DNA from: Paramuribaculum sp.
GTDB lineage: Bacteria; Bacteroidota; Bacteroidia; Bacteroidales; Muribaculaceae
NCBI GenBank assembly: GCA_029062075.1
Contig: JAIDQW010000166.1
Span: forward strand, 1 to 5,511
Direction: 5' to 3'
DNA length: 5,511 bases
In this document: positions 1-5,511 of the stretch, in pieces
Layout: each line of letters starts with the position of its first letter
Position numbering within the stretch: the stretch's first letter is position 1
The notes under the pieces: model-generated
What the model was told of the DNA's origin: nothing
The model's database searches: none
What the model saw: only the letters and a program-made list of their open reading frames with translations
Position numbers and translations under genes: made by a program

Positions 1-795
1 GTCGTTCTCATCGCCGGACCATCGTCAAGCGGTAAGACAACTTTTACCAAGCGACTTGCCATTCAGCTGATGACCAACCTTATAGAGCCGCAGCTTATCT
101 CGCTCGATGATTACTTCGTTGACCGCCACCACACCCCTAAGGATGAGGACGGTGAGTATGACTACGAGTCGCTGTATGCCCTCAATCTTGAGCTTTTCAA
201 CTCTCACCTTAACGCTCTCCTTGACGGCGAGGAGGTGGAGCTGCCCTACTACAATTTCGCTACGGGAACAAGCGAGTTCAGAGGCAACCGCATCAGGTTG
301 AAACCCAATTCAATTCTGCTAATAGAGGGTATTCACGGGCTGAATCCGGAACTCACTAAAGCGGTGGATCAGAAAATGAAGTACCTCGTTTATGTGTCGG
401 CTCTGACAACCATCTCCATAGACGATCACAACTGGATTCCTACTACCGACAACCGCCTGCTACGCAGAATTATAAGAGACCATAAGTATCGCGGTGCTTC
501 TGCGGCTGACACCATACGCCGCTGGCCCAGCGTGCGCCGGGGTGAGGAAAAATGGATTTTCCCATATCAGGAAAATGCCGATTCAACCTTCAATTCATCG
601 CTGCTGTTTGAGCTTGGTGTACTGAAAAATGAGGGTGAGGAGGTTCTTCGCCAAGTCCCGAAGGATGTTCCGGAATTCGGTGAGGCTTCACGTCTGCGCA
701 AATTCTTGAGCTATTTCGCTTCCGTGAGCGAGAAATATGTGCCTTCTACTTCGCTGCTGAGGGAATTTCTCGGAGGCAGCTCATTTAATTACTGA
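1..795 (+). CDS. Nucleoside (uridine-type) kinase, C-terminal 264 residues; 5' end outside window
   Basis: P-loop kinase of the uridine kinase/phosphoribulokinase family, predicted to phosphorylate a nucleoside such as uridine with a nucleoside triphosphate in cytosolic pyrimidine salvage. The frame is open from base 1, so the first ATG at base 70 is internal. Counting from base 1, the Walker A loop GPSSSGKTT is at residues 6-14, the ISLDDYF segment with the presumed catalytic and metal-binding Asp at 33-39, a substrate-region PYYNF near 82-86, the Walker B-like strand LLIEGIHGLN at 106-115, and an Arg-rich lid (RLLRRIIRDHKYRG) at 152-165. The motifs appear in the family order and look intact. 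Bacteroidetes relatives are usually about 550 residues long with an N-terminal TGS/threonyl-tRNA-synthetase-like region, which would lie upstream; that part is inference. The gene ends in TGA and converges on ribH. The nucleoside specificity cannot be read from this sequence. Confidence 0.88.
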   Translation, partial: VVLIAGPSSSGKTTFTKRLAIQLMTNLIEPQLISLDDYFVDRHHTPKDEDGEYDYESLYALNLELFNSHLNALLDGEEVELPYYNFATGTSEFRGNRIRLKPNSILLIEGIHGLNPELTKAVDQKMKYLVYVSALTTISIDDHNWIPTTDNRLLRRIIRDHKYRGASAADTIRRWPSVRRGEEKWIFPYQENADSTFNSSLLFELGVLKNEGEEVLRQVPKDVPEFGEASRLRKFLSYFASVSEKYVPSTSLLREFLGGSSFNY

Positions 796-834
796 TAGCC
801 CGAAATCAGTCCAGACTGCGGGTAAAAGCTATCA
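793..834. terminator. Possible bidirectional hairpin between convergent genes
   Basis: A three-tier interrupted inverted repeat spans both stop codons of the convergent kinase and ribH genes. TGATAG (793-798) pairs with CTATCA (829-834), CCCG (799-802) with CGGG (819-822), and CAGT (807-810) with ACTG (815-818), leaving the tetraloop CCAG. The arms are separated by one-sided bulges of AAAT on the left and TAAAAG on the right. The structure folds on either strand and sits where a shared terminator would be expected. There is no clear T-tract on either exit side, so it is not a textbook intrinsic terminator and the pairing could be chance. Confidence 0.35.
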
Positions 835-1285
835 TCTGAAGAGCTGTTTCAGCCGCTTCAACACCTTTATGACCGGCAGGTCCGCCTACTCGGTCTATTG
901 CCTGCTGCTCGTTTTCAACTGTCAGAACACCGAAAACAACCGGTATGTCAGACAACGTGTTAAGCTCTGTAACTCCCTGAGTAACACTCTGGCAAACATA
1001 ATCAAAGTGAGGTGTGTCACCGCGCACAACGCAGCCGAAAACAATTATAGCATCGGCAGCTCCGTGCTCAATAAGCTGATTTCCTGCAAAAGTCAGTTCA
1101 ACGGCTCCCGGCACTTCATACACAGATATATCAGAGTCGGGAATTCCATGCTTACGGAGTGTTTCAACCGCTCCTTTGGTCAGGCGTGAGGTGATGAAAC
1201 CGTTCCATTGAGCCTGCACGATAGCTATTTTAGCTCCCTTGAAACTGTTCTTGTCAAGCGTTGATTCAGGTCTGTTCTGTGACAT
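806..1285 (-). CDS. ribH: 6,7-dimethyl-8-ribityllumazine synthase
   Basis: Catalyses the penultimate step of riboflavin synthesis: 5-amino-6-ribitylamino-uracil plus 3,4-dihydroxy-2-butanone 4-phosphate gives 6,7-dimethyl-8-ribityllumazine, in a cytosolic oligomer. The 159-residue protein has the family's usual length. Visible marks are the ring-stacking aromatic position W27 in QAQWN, the EVPGAVEL segment at 57-64, VVRGDTPHFDYV at 86-97 with the expected catalytic His at 93, and the phosphate-binding GGPAGHKG near 134-141 preceded by R132. I chose the ATG at 1285 because it follows the stop of the upstream TPR gene by 10 bp. A longer in-frame start at 1354 would overlap that gene by 59 bp and add a tail unlike the family. 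The gene is probably the last of a three-gene unit with the PfkB-like and TPR genes. No other rib genes are visible, and the 10-bp gap leaves no room for an FMN riboswitch. Confidence 0.96.
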   Translation of the reverse strand: MSQNRPESTLDKNSFKGAKIAIVQAQWNGFITSRLTKGAVETLRKHGIPDSDISVYEVPGAVELTFAGNQLIEHGAADAIIVFGCVVRGDTPHFDYVCQSVTQGVTELNTLSDIPVVFGVLTVENEQQAIDRVGGPAGHKGVEAAETALQMIAFTRSLD

Positions 1286-1295
1286 AATTATGCTT

Positions 1296-2309
1296 TTAAC
1301 GTGGAAATAATTTATGCCAGAATCCGAGAATATCCGACCCGTGATTCTTTGCATTATACAGTATATCTACAATCTTTTTGTGAATGTCATCGGCATTGAG
1401 TCGTGACGCCTTGTGGAGCAGGGTGTTGAGTAAATGAACACCCTTTTCGCGTGAGGATTTCACTCCGAGCAGGGCTTCGCCCAATTCAACACTCAGCTCA
1501 AGCTGACGCGGCGTAAACTCTGTCTCGATTTTGGTGAGGTATTTGAGCGCACGGGTGAAATATTGCACCGCCTCGCGCTCCTTACCCATCTGCATCAGGG
1601 TTTTGCCGACGGTTTCAAGCGAATCTACAAGGTTTGCCGCCGCGTTCTCCACTCCGGCGTTAACATCCTTCATATAGGTATCTGAAGCGATGTGCAAAGC
1701 TGCCAGCATCTCCGCCTGCTTTACCTTTGAGAGGTGTGTCTTTGTGGCTCTGTCAACAGCCATTATGTGAGCTGCACCGTATCTTTGTGCGTCTGACCGT
1801 GCGAGACGCTCGAATATCTTGGCTGATTTTTCAATTTCGCGCTCCGCCTGCCGGTATTTACCCATGCTGATATGCAATCCCGCTATGGAGTAGAGGAGAC
1901 CCGCCAGAATGTTCAGAAACGCCTCATCGCGACGCTTCACATCCTGAGCGAGAATATTCAGGCACTCGGCTGCAGCGAGAAGCGCTGCATCAGTGTCGCC
2001 GTTGTGTATAAGCACACCGGTTTTGATATAAAGCAAAGCCGCCCTGAAGTCCTCAAGCTCCTTATTTCCGGCATTGTTTCTAAGGGCAATGGCATTGAAA
2101 CCGTTAATGGCTGCGAGTGCATCGTTCTCCCTGCCGAGGCTCACAAGTTGGTTAACCAGATTACAGCAGAAGTCGTAGGCAGGAATAAAATCCAGATCTA
2201 TAATCTTGTCCTTCACCGCCTTTATTCTAAGCGGCGTATCAGTGAAGTCCGAGGCACTATTGCTCTCGGAGCAGAAGTGAGGAAAAATCGGTTGTGTGCT
2301 CTCCTCCAT
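1296..2309 (-). CDS. TPR-like helical-repeat protein of unknown function
   Basis: A 337-residue, almost wholly alpha-helical protein with no signal peptide and no membrane segment, so probably cytosolic. Tetratricopeptide-like helix pairs are clearest at residues about 136-170 (ISMGKYRQAEREIEKSAKIF core) and 228-262 (MQMGKEREAVQYFTRALKYL core), with weaker candidates near 50-80 and 92-125. TPR superhelices generally bind peptides or partner proteins; no catalytic motif is apparent and I assign no reaction. The first 25 residues or so look disordered. The start lies 4 bp after the TAG of the PfkB-like gene and the stop 10 bp before ribH, so all three are probably co-transcribed. From memory, many Bacteroidales carry a shorter, membrane-anchored TPR protein next to ribH. 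This one lacks an anchor and may be a lineage-specific counterpart rather than the same family. Confidence 0.82.
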   Translation of the reverse strand: MEESTQPIFPHFCSESNSASDFTDTPLRIKAVKDKIIDLDFIPAYDFCCNLVNQLVSLGRENDALAAINGFNAIALRNNAGNKELEDFRAALLYIKTGVLIHNGDTDAALLAAAECLNILAQDVKRRDEAFLNILAGLLYSIAGLHISMGKYRQAEREIEKSAKIFERLARSDAQRYGAAHIMAVDRATKTHLSKVKQAEMLAALHIASDTYMKDVNAGVENAAANLVDSLETVGKTLMQMGKEREAVQYFTRALKYLTKIETEFTPRQLELSVELGEALLGVKSSREKGVHLLNTLLHKASRLNADDIHKKIVDILYNAKNHGSDILGFWHKLFPR

Positions 2310-2313
2310 TTGT

Positions 2314-3204
2314 CTAACCGGCGGTACTTACTGACTTTGTAAAGGCGCTGTCCGCAATCCGGCTCACAATATATTGCATATTCTCACCGCTCAGAGAGGG
2401 TAGATCTTCGAGCTTGATATCCTTATCCACCAGTGCGGCTACCGCTCCGGCAATACCGCTTGCGGTTGTTTCAAGATTTTCGTTAAGCTCCGGCTTGGAG
2501 GATGATGTAACCACATCCTTGTGATGCAGCTTCACTGATGAATCCTCGGAGTCAATGTGAATATAATTGTCTGAGTAGAAGCGGATATGCCTTTCGTAGC
2601 ACTTGGCTGAATCTGTCTCATTAAAAATGGTCTTGAGGTCGGAACTACGGGTAAGTACAATGGTTGCCATTTCAAGATTTTCGAGAATATCAGGCATCAT
2701 CTTGGTGATTCCGCTCTTGGGTACCGGCATCAGTCCCGGCACATAGATAATGATAGCCTTGCGCTCTATGGCATGGTTCAGAAGCTCCACAATATGTGTG
2801 CGCACTCTTTCATTCAGTGAGAAGAAAGCGCCGAAAACAACGATATCATCGGCATCTATGCGAGGCCACACAAAGTCAAACTTCTCTTTTGGATAGCTGC
2901 GGCTGCACACCAGCTCATTTTCTGGAGCAAACCGCAGATTAAGAGGCGTTATGCCGTCTGAATACCTGTCGATTGAGCGTGTATCCACTCCGTTACGCTG
3001 CAGAAAAGCAAGGAGCATGTCTCCGGTGGGGTCAGAGGCACATTCGCTCACATAAGTAACATTGTAGCCGCAGTTGCCAAGCAGCGCAGCAGCATTGAGC
3101 ATTCTGCCACCCGGTTTTGCCGTTACCTGCACAGTATCCGTATTCCTGTCACCGGGAAAAAGGAGATCAAGTGTACACTCACCTATTATGATAATCTTTC
3201 TCAT
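2314..3204 (-). CDS. PfkB/ribokinase-fold protein lacking the GAGD catalytic motif (possible pseudokinase)
   Basis: A 296-residue protein with the length and fold signature of PfkB-family carbohydrate kinases, which transfer ATP phosphate to a sugar hydroxyl. Opening strand IIIIGECTLDLLF is at 4-16, and the N-terminal signature, GG followed by the conserved Asn and LGNCGYNV, is at 32-49. ECASDPTGDMLLAFLQRNGVDT at 54-75 matches the typical lid and following helix. IDADDIVVFGAFFSLN at 116-131 is also family-like. The C-terminal half departs from the pattern: the DPNxR-like segment after strand IIIY reads VPGLMP (155-160), and where DTxGAGD with its catalytic Asp belongs the sequence is LETTASGIAGAVAAL (244-258). 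The other two frames there do not restore GAGD, so this is not a simple frameshift. The open frame is intact, which suggests retained but perhaps non-kinase function. It is the first gene of the unit with the TPR gene and ribH. Confidence 0.82.
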   Translation of the reverse strand: MRKIIIIGECTLDLLFPGDRNTDTVQVTAKPGGRMLNAAALLGNCGYNVTYVSECASDPTGDMLLAFLQRNGVDTRSIDRYSDGITPLNLRFAPENELVCSRSYPKEKFDFVWPRIDADDIVVFGAFFSLNERVRTHIVELLNHAIERKAIIIYVPGLMPVPKSGITKMMPDILENLEMATIVLTRSSDLKTIFNETDSAKCYERHIRFYSDNYIHIDSEDSSVKLHHKDVVTSSSKPELNENLETTASGIAGAVAALVDKDIKLEDLPSLSGENMQYIVSRIADSAFTKSVSTAG

Positions 3205-3243
3205 ACAAAAAATTTACCGGAGCTGAATTGTATTCCGGCAGCG

Positions 3244-3277
3244 CAAAGATACAATTATTGCACTACACGCCCAATAA
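3244..3277 (-). promoter_or_regulatory. Bacteroidetes-type promoter for the PfkB-like/TPR/ribH unit
   Basis: Read on the minus strand, TATCTTTG (3244-3251) is a full match to the Bacteroidetes -7 consensus TAnnTTTG. Twenty bases upstream lies TTG within TTATTGGG (3270-3277), a reasonable -33 element. It fills the 76-bp spacer (3205-3280) between the thioesterase stop and the PfkB-like start, the only gap over about 12 bp in the leftward block. Transcription should start near 3237, giving a leader of roughly 30-35 nt. The spacer shows no convincing terminator, so read-through from the recF unit remains possible. Confidence 0.7.
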
Positions 3278-3280
3278 GAG

Positions 3281-3751
3281 CTACAGTTTTCTACCCTCAA
3301 ACTTTTCAACACATTCCACCCAGTGCCTGTCAATCTTGATAGACTTGGCTGTGGCAGGATCAAATCCAGCCATGACAGTGTAGCCTATGCATTTCGTTTG
3401 TCCGGTTGAGCTGTTGACTATCCTCTGCTCCATTTTGAAGCTGTGCTCGCTCACCGAGGTGACTGTGGTCCACACCTCAAGGCTCTCGTTGAAATATGAG
3501 GGGGAGTAAAAATCGCAGCTTATGTGCACCACCACCGCGCGGAGGCTTTTCCAGTCCATCCCTTCGGGCAGGACATCGCTGAAATAGCTCACTTTAGCGA
3601 GATCCATAAAGGAGAGATACACATTGTTGTTTAGGTGACCGAGCATATCAATGTCTGTGAACCTCATCTGCACCGGCAGGCTGTGGTAAAAAGGGAACTC
3701 CGCCGCGGGCACTTTGGGGTTGTCCGATGGAAGATATGTACCTGATTGCAT
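3281..3751 (-). CDS. Hot-dog acyl-CoA thioesterase (4-hydroxybenzoyl-CoA thioesterase/YbgC-like)
   Basis: Predicted cytosolic thioesterase that hydrolyses an acyl-CoA or similar thioester. The 156-residue length suits a single hot-dog domain. The diagnostic segment, MRFTDIDMLGHLNNNVYL at 29-46, carries the family's Asp (D33/D35), the GH pair and the Asn-rich start of the central helix. The later strands, such as VVHISCDFYSPSYFNESLEV at 73-92 and a KMEQRI strand near 106-111, follow the fold order. The ATG at 3751 is preferred because it lies 6 bp after the DUF721 stop; the internal Met at 29 would remove the first strand. Its place after recF and DUF721 suggests co-transcription without revealing the substrate. 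Acyl-ACP is an alternative substrate class, though acyl-ACP thioesterases are usually longer. Confidence 0.88.
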   Translation of the reverse strand: MQSGTYLPSDNPKVPAAEFPFYHSLPVQMRFTDIDMLGHLNNNVYLSFMDLAKVSYFSDVLPEGMDWKSLRAVVVHISCDFYSPSYFNESLEVWTTVTSVSEHSFKMEQRIVNSSTGQTKCIGYTVMAGFDPATAKSIKIDRHWVECVEKFEGRKL

Positions 3752-3757
3752 AATTCT

Positions 3758-4048
3758 TTAATGTATTACTATTTCATTAATAACATTCCGCCCCACCGCT
3801 CTGTTTATCGACTCGATGATACTTGCTGTGTGAAATGACAGCTCATGCTTAAGAGGTGCGGATGTTATATACACATGGAGGGTGCTTCCGGACACATATC
3901 TTCGGCTCGTGTATCTGTTTACTCCCTCGCCTACAATCTCGCTCCAGGCGTATGACGCTCTCTGGCGCGCAAGCAGTTCGGCATCACCCTCATGCTCAAG
4001 GGCAGCCTCGATTATCTCAGAAAGTTTTTTGGGGTAGGTTCTTTCCAT
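3758..4048 (-). CDS. DUF721 / DciA-like protein
   Basis: A 96-residue protein with the DUF721 pattern: a short N-terminal helix with a basic patch, then A-W-x-E-I-V-G (34-40, YAWSEIVGEGV), then a strand-turn-strand region with STLHVYITSAPLKHELSFH at 55-73, and a closing helix plus strand ending NEIVIH. DciA, the characterised member of this family, acts as a loader or operator of the replicative helicase DnaB in many bacteria that lack DnaC or DnaI. Whether this Bacteroidetes version does so is inference from family and from its position next to recF. The start at 4048 is 6 bp after the recF TAG, and the stop is 6 bp before the thioesterase, consistent with one transcript. No signal peptide or membrane segment is seen. 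Confidence 0.85.
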   Translation of the reverse strand: MERTYPKKLSEIIEAALEHEGDAELLARQRASYAWSEIVGEGVNRYTSRRYVSGSTLHVYITSAPLKHELSFHTASIIESINRAVGRNVINEIVIH

Positions 4049-4054
4049 GATACT

Positions 4055-5149
4055 CTATCGCGTGAAAACACCATTGTCAACATTCCACATTCCGTAAGTC
4101 CCGGTGGTGCGGCTCACAATTTCGTCAAGGTGGGCGCGGTTTGTGTCAGTAATGAAAATCTGTCCGAAATCATCTCCCGTAACCATCGCCATTATTCTTT
4201 CAACCCGCTCTGCATCAAGCTTGTCGAATATATCGTCGAGCAGAAGGAGAGGACGCATCCCCGATACCCGGTGAAGAAACTCATACTGGGCAAACCGCAG
4301 CGCGGTGGTAAATGTTTTACACTGTCCCTGCGATGCGGTGCGCTTCATCGGCATGCCGTTGAGGGTCATGGAAATATCATCGCGGTGCGGTCCCACTGTT
4401 GTATGACGTACAGCCACATCCCTGGCTCTTGCGTCATCCAGAGTCTGAGTAAGCGTTATACCTCCTTCAAGCGAACCTTCAAAACCGAGAAGCACTGTTT
4501 CGCATCCTTGTCCGGCAATATCGGTGTAAAAGCGGTTGAACAGCTGCTGCAGCTCCCTAATCCAGCGTTCACGCACCGGATGTATATATGATGCAGCCAT
4601 ATCCATCTGCATCTCAACAGCCTCGTATAATCCTTTATCTGAAATACTGTCTCTCAGCAGTTTGTTGCGTTGCTCCAGAGCCGCATTATAGCGTATCAGA
4701 GCATCCAGATAGCGTCTGTCACCCTGAGATATTACCATATCCATCCACCTGCGGCGCTCCTCGGAAGTACCTCGCACAAGGTCAATGTCTGCCGGTGCGG
4801 CAAGCACCAGGGGAAAGAGTCCTATATGCTCGCTGAGCCTTCCGTACTCCTTTCCGCTACGCTTGAGGCTCTTGCGACGACCCTTCGCCAGTCCGAGAGT
4901 AAGCTCTTCATCCACTCCCGAGCGCTCGTACTTACCCTTCGCCATGGCGAAATCCTCACCCTCACGAATCAGCAAGCTGTCCGGCACCCCGGTGAAGCTC
5001 TTGCAGAAGCTCATGAAATAGATGGCATCGAGCAGATTGCTCTTGCCCATGCCGTTGTTGCCGAGAAAACAGTTGATTTTCGGGGAAAAATCAAGGTGCG
5101 CTTCGGCAATATTCTTGAAGTTTGTGAGAGCGAGACTGTTGAGCAGCAT
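4055..5149 (-). CDS. recF: DNA replication/repair protein RecF
   Basis: SMC-like ATPase of the RecFOR pathway that helps load RecA at single-strand gaps and at stalled replication forks. The 364-residue protein has the usual RecF length. It opens with the typical LALTNFKNI strand, then Walker A GNNGMGKSN at 30-38, the GLFPLVLAAPADIDLVRG region at 110-127, RRRWMD at 132-137, GPHRDD at 253-258, the ABC-type signature in TASQGQCK at 271-278, and Walker B LLLLDDIFDKLD at 301-312, followed by FITDTN at 332-337. All key motifs look intact. The ATG shares one base with the TAA of the upstream nuclease-family gene, implying translational coupling. dnaA, dnaN and gyrB are not in the visible neighbourhood, unlike the classical dnaA-dnaN-recF arrangement. 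Confidence 0.97.
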   Translation of the reverse strand: MLLNSLALTNFKNIAEAHLDFSPKINCFLGNNGMGKSNLLDAIYFMSFCKSFTGVPDSLLIREGEDFAMAKGKYERSGVDEELTLGLAKGRRKSLKRSGKEYGRLSEHIGLFPLVLAAPADIDLVRGTSEERRRWMDMVISQGDRRYLDALIRYNAALEQRNKLLRDSISDKGLYEAVEMQMDMAASYIHPVRERWIRELQQLFNRFYTDIAGQGCETVLLGFEGSLEGGITLTQTLDDARARDVAVRHTTVGPHRDDISMTLNGMPMKRTASQGQCKTFTTALRFAQYEFLHRVSGMRPLLLLDDIFDKLDAERVERIMAMVTGDDFGQIFITDTNRAHLDEIVSRTTGTYGMWNVDNGVFTR

Positions 5150-5511
5150 TACTTTCTTTTCAAAAAAATCTGGGTGGGGAAATGGTCGCTGTAGCCGTTG
5201 AGAAACTTGCCTCCGGCATATGTGCGGTGAGGCATTCCGGTGTAAGGAGCCTCCGTTTGCTTGAGAAAGTCGAGATCACACACCTCGGCTCCTATGAGAG
5301 TGAGGGTAGCTCCGTTGTCAGGGAGCAACATTCCTCCAACAATAATCTGGTCGAAGAGATTCCATTTGCCCCGGTAGGTTAGTGTACCTTTTCCCGATTC
5401 AAGTATGCTCCACCAGGGGTTGTAAAATCCGGTCGGCGGTACATCGTAAGCATTCTTTCTTGCACCGATAATCATTGCGCATGAGGTGTTTTGCGGGTCA
5501 TCGTTCAAGTC
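5149..5511 (-). CDS. Endonuclease/exonuclease/phosphatase family protein, C-terminal 120 residues; 5' end outside window
   Basis: C-terminal part of a metal-dependent phosphoesterase of the DNase I-like (EEP) superfamily. The frame is open to the window edge. The first visible residues DLNDD form the end of the G-D-x-N-D metal/catalytic motif. YNPWWSILE (30-38 counted from the edge) and KWNLFDQIIV (49-58) are followed by the terminal GYSDHFPTQIFL segment (106-117), whose SDH holds the catalytic His of the superfamily. The order and spacing suit an intact C-terminal domain of a protein normally about 330-360 residues long. The substrate (DNA, a phospholipid head group or another phosphoester) cannot be told from this part, and any signal peptide would lie outside the window. 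The TAA overlaps the recF ATG by one base. The TTG at 5508 lies inside the motif and is not a real start. Confidence 0.87.
   Translation of the reverse strand, partial: DLNDDPQNTSCAMIIGARKNAYDVPPTGFYNPWWSILESGKGTLTYRGKWNLFDQIIVGGMLLPDNGATLTLIGAEVCDLDFLKQTEAPYTGMPHRTYAGGKFLNGYSDHFPTQIFLKRK

Noticed and set aside
70..72. ATG as start of the nucleoside kinase
   Set aside because: Starting here would remove the Walker A loop, which lies in the same open frame upstream, so the gene continues beyond the window.
836..852. CTGAA/TTCAG inverted repeat near the ribH 3' end
   Set aside because: It is a 5-bp stem wholly within the conserved coding sequence, explained by codons and without a T-tract.
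1286..1354. In-frame N-terminal extension of ribH starting at 1354
   Set aside because: It would overlap the TPR gene by 59 bp, has no counterpart in the lumazine synthase fold, and the ATG at 1285 gives the usual length and operon spacing.
1780..1787. TATCTTTG on the plus strand, a perfect -7 match
   Set aside because: It lies inside the TPR gene on the antisense strand with no -33 element about 20 bp upstream and no plus-strand gene downstream to serve, so it is probably chance.
1872..2342. Plus-strand open frame of 156 codons opposite the TPR gene
   Set aside because: It shows no recognisable motif, is antisense to a well-formed helical-repeat protein, and has no plausible promoter or spacing of its own.
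3217..3238. CCGGA...TCCGG inverted repeat in the leader of the PfkB-like gene
   Set aside because: The stem is only 5 bp with a 12-nt loop and no T-tract or known regulatory signature, so it is too weak to call as a terminator or riboswitch.
3992..5194. Long plus-strand open frames opposite recF (about 199 and 174 codons)
   Set aside because: They lie antisense to a gene with every RecF motif intact, resemble no protein family I know, and have low-quality Cys/His/Ser-rich composition typical of shadow frames.

Overview
The window looks like a housekeeping segment from the chromosome of a Bacteroidota (order Bacteroidales) bacterium with roughly balanced GC. Four things point there: a TAnnTTTG-type -7 promoter element, starts without Shine-Dalgarno sequences, recF set among a DUF721 (DciA-like) gene and a hot-dog thioesterase, and a Udk-type nucleoside kinase of the family that in Bacteroidetes usually carries an N-terminal ThrRS-like extension. 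A gut family such as Muribaculaceae is possible, but I cannot prove genus or family from sequence alone.

Layout. Bases 1-795 (+) are the 3' half of the nucleoside kinase gene. It converges, with a 10-bp gap, on a leftward block that fills the rest of the window. Read in its own direction (right to left) that block has two parts. The first is a compact cluster: an endonuclease/exonuclease/phosphatase-family protein (5' end outside the window), recF, a DUF721/DciA-like gene and an acyl-CoA thioesterase, joined by a 1-base stop/start overlap and two 6-bp gaps. The second follows a 76-bp spacer with a good Bacteroidetes promoter: a PfkB-fold sugar kinase homologue, a TPR-like helical-repeat protein and ribH (lumazine synthase), separated by 4 and 10 bp.

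Function. The first unit joins DNA repair and replication (RecF, DciA-like) with a predicted phosphoesterase and a thioesterase. The second delivers riboflavin precursor synthesis together with two proteins of unknown role. The most notable observation is that the PfkB-like protein keeps the N-terminal sugar-binding signature but lacks the C-terminal GAGD motif with its catalytic aspartate, so it may be a pseudokinase. I see no mobile elements, CRISPR arrays, tRNA or rRNA genes. No non-coding stretch exceeds 76 bp.
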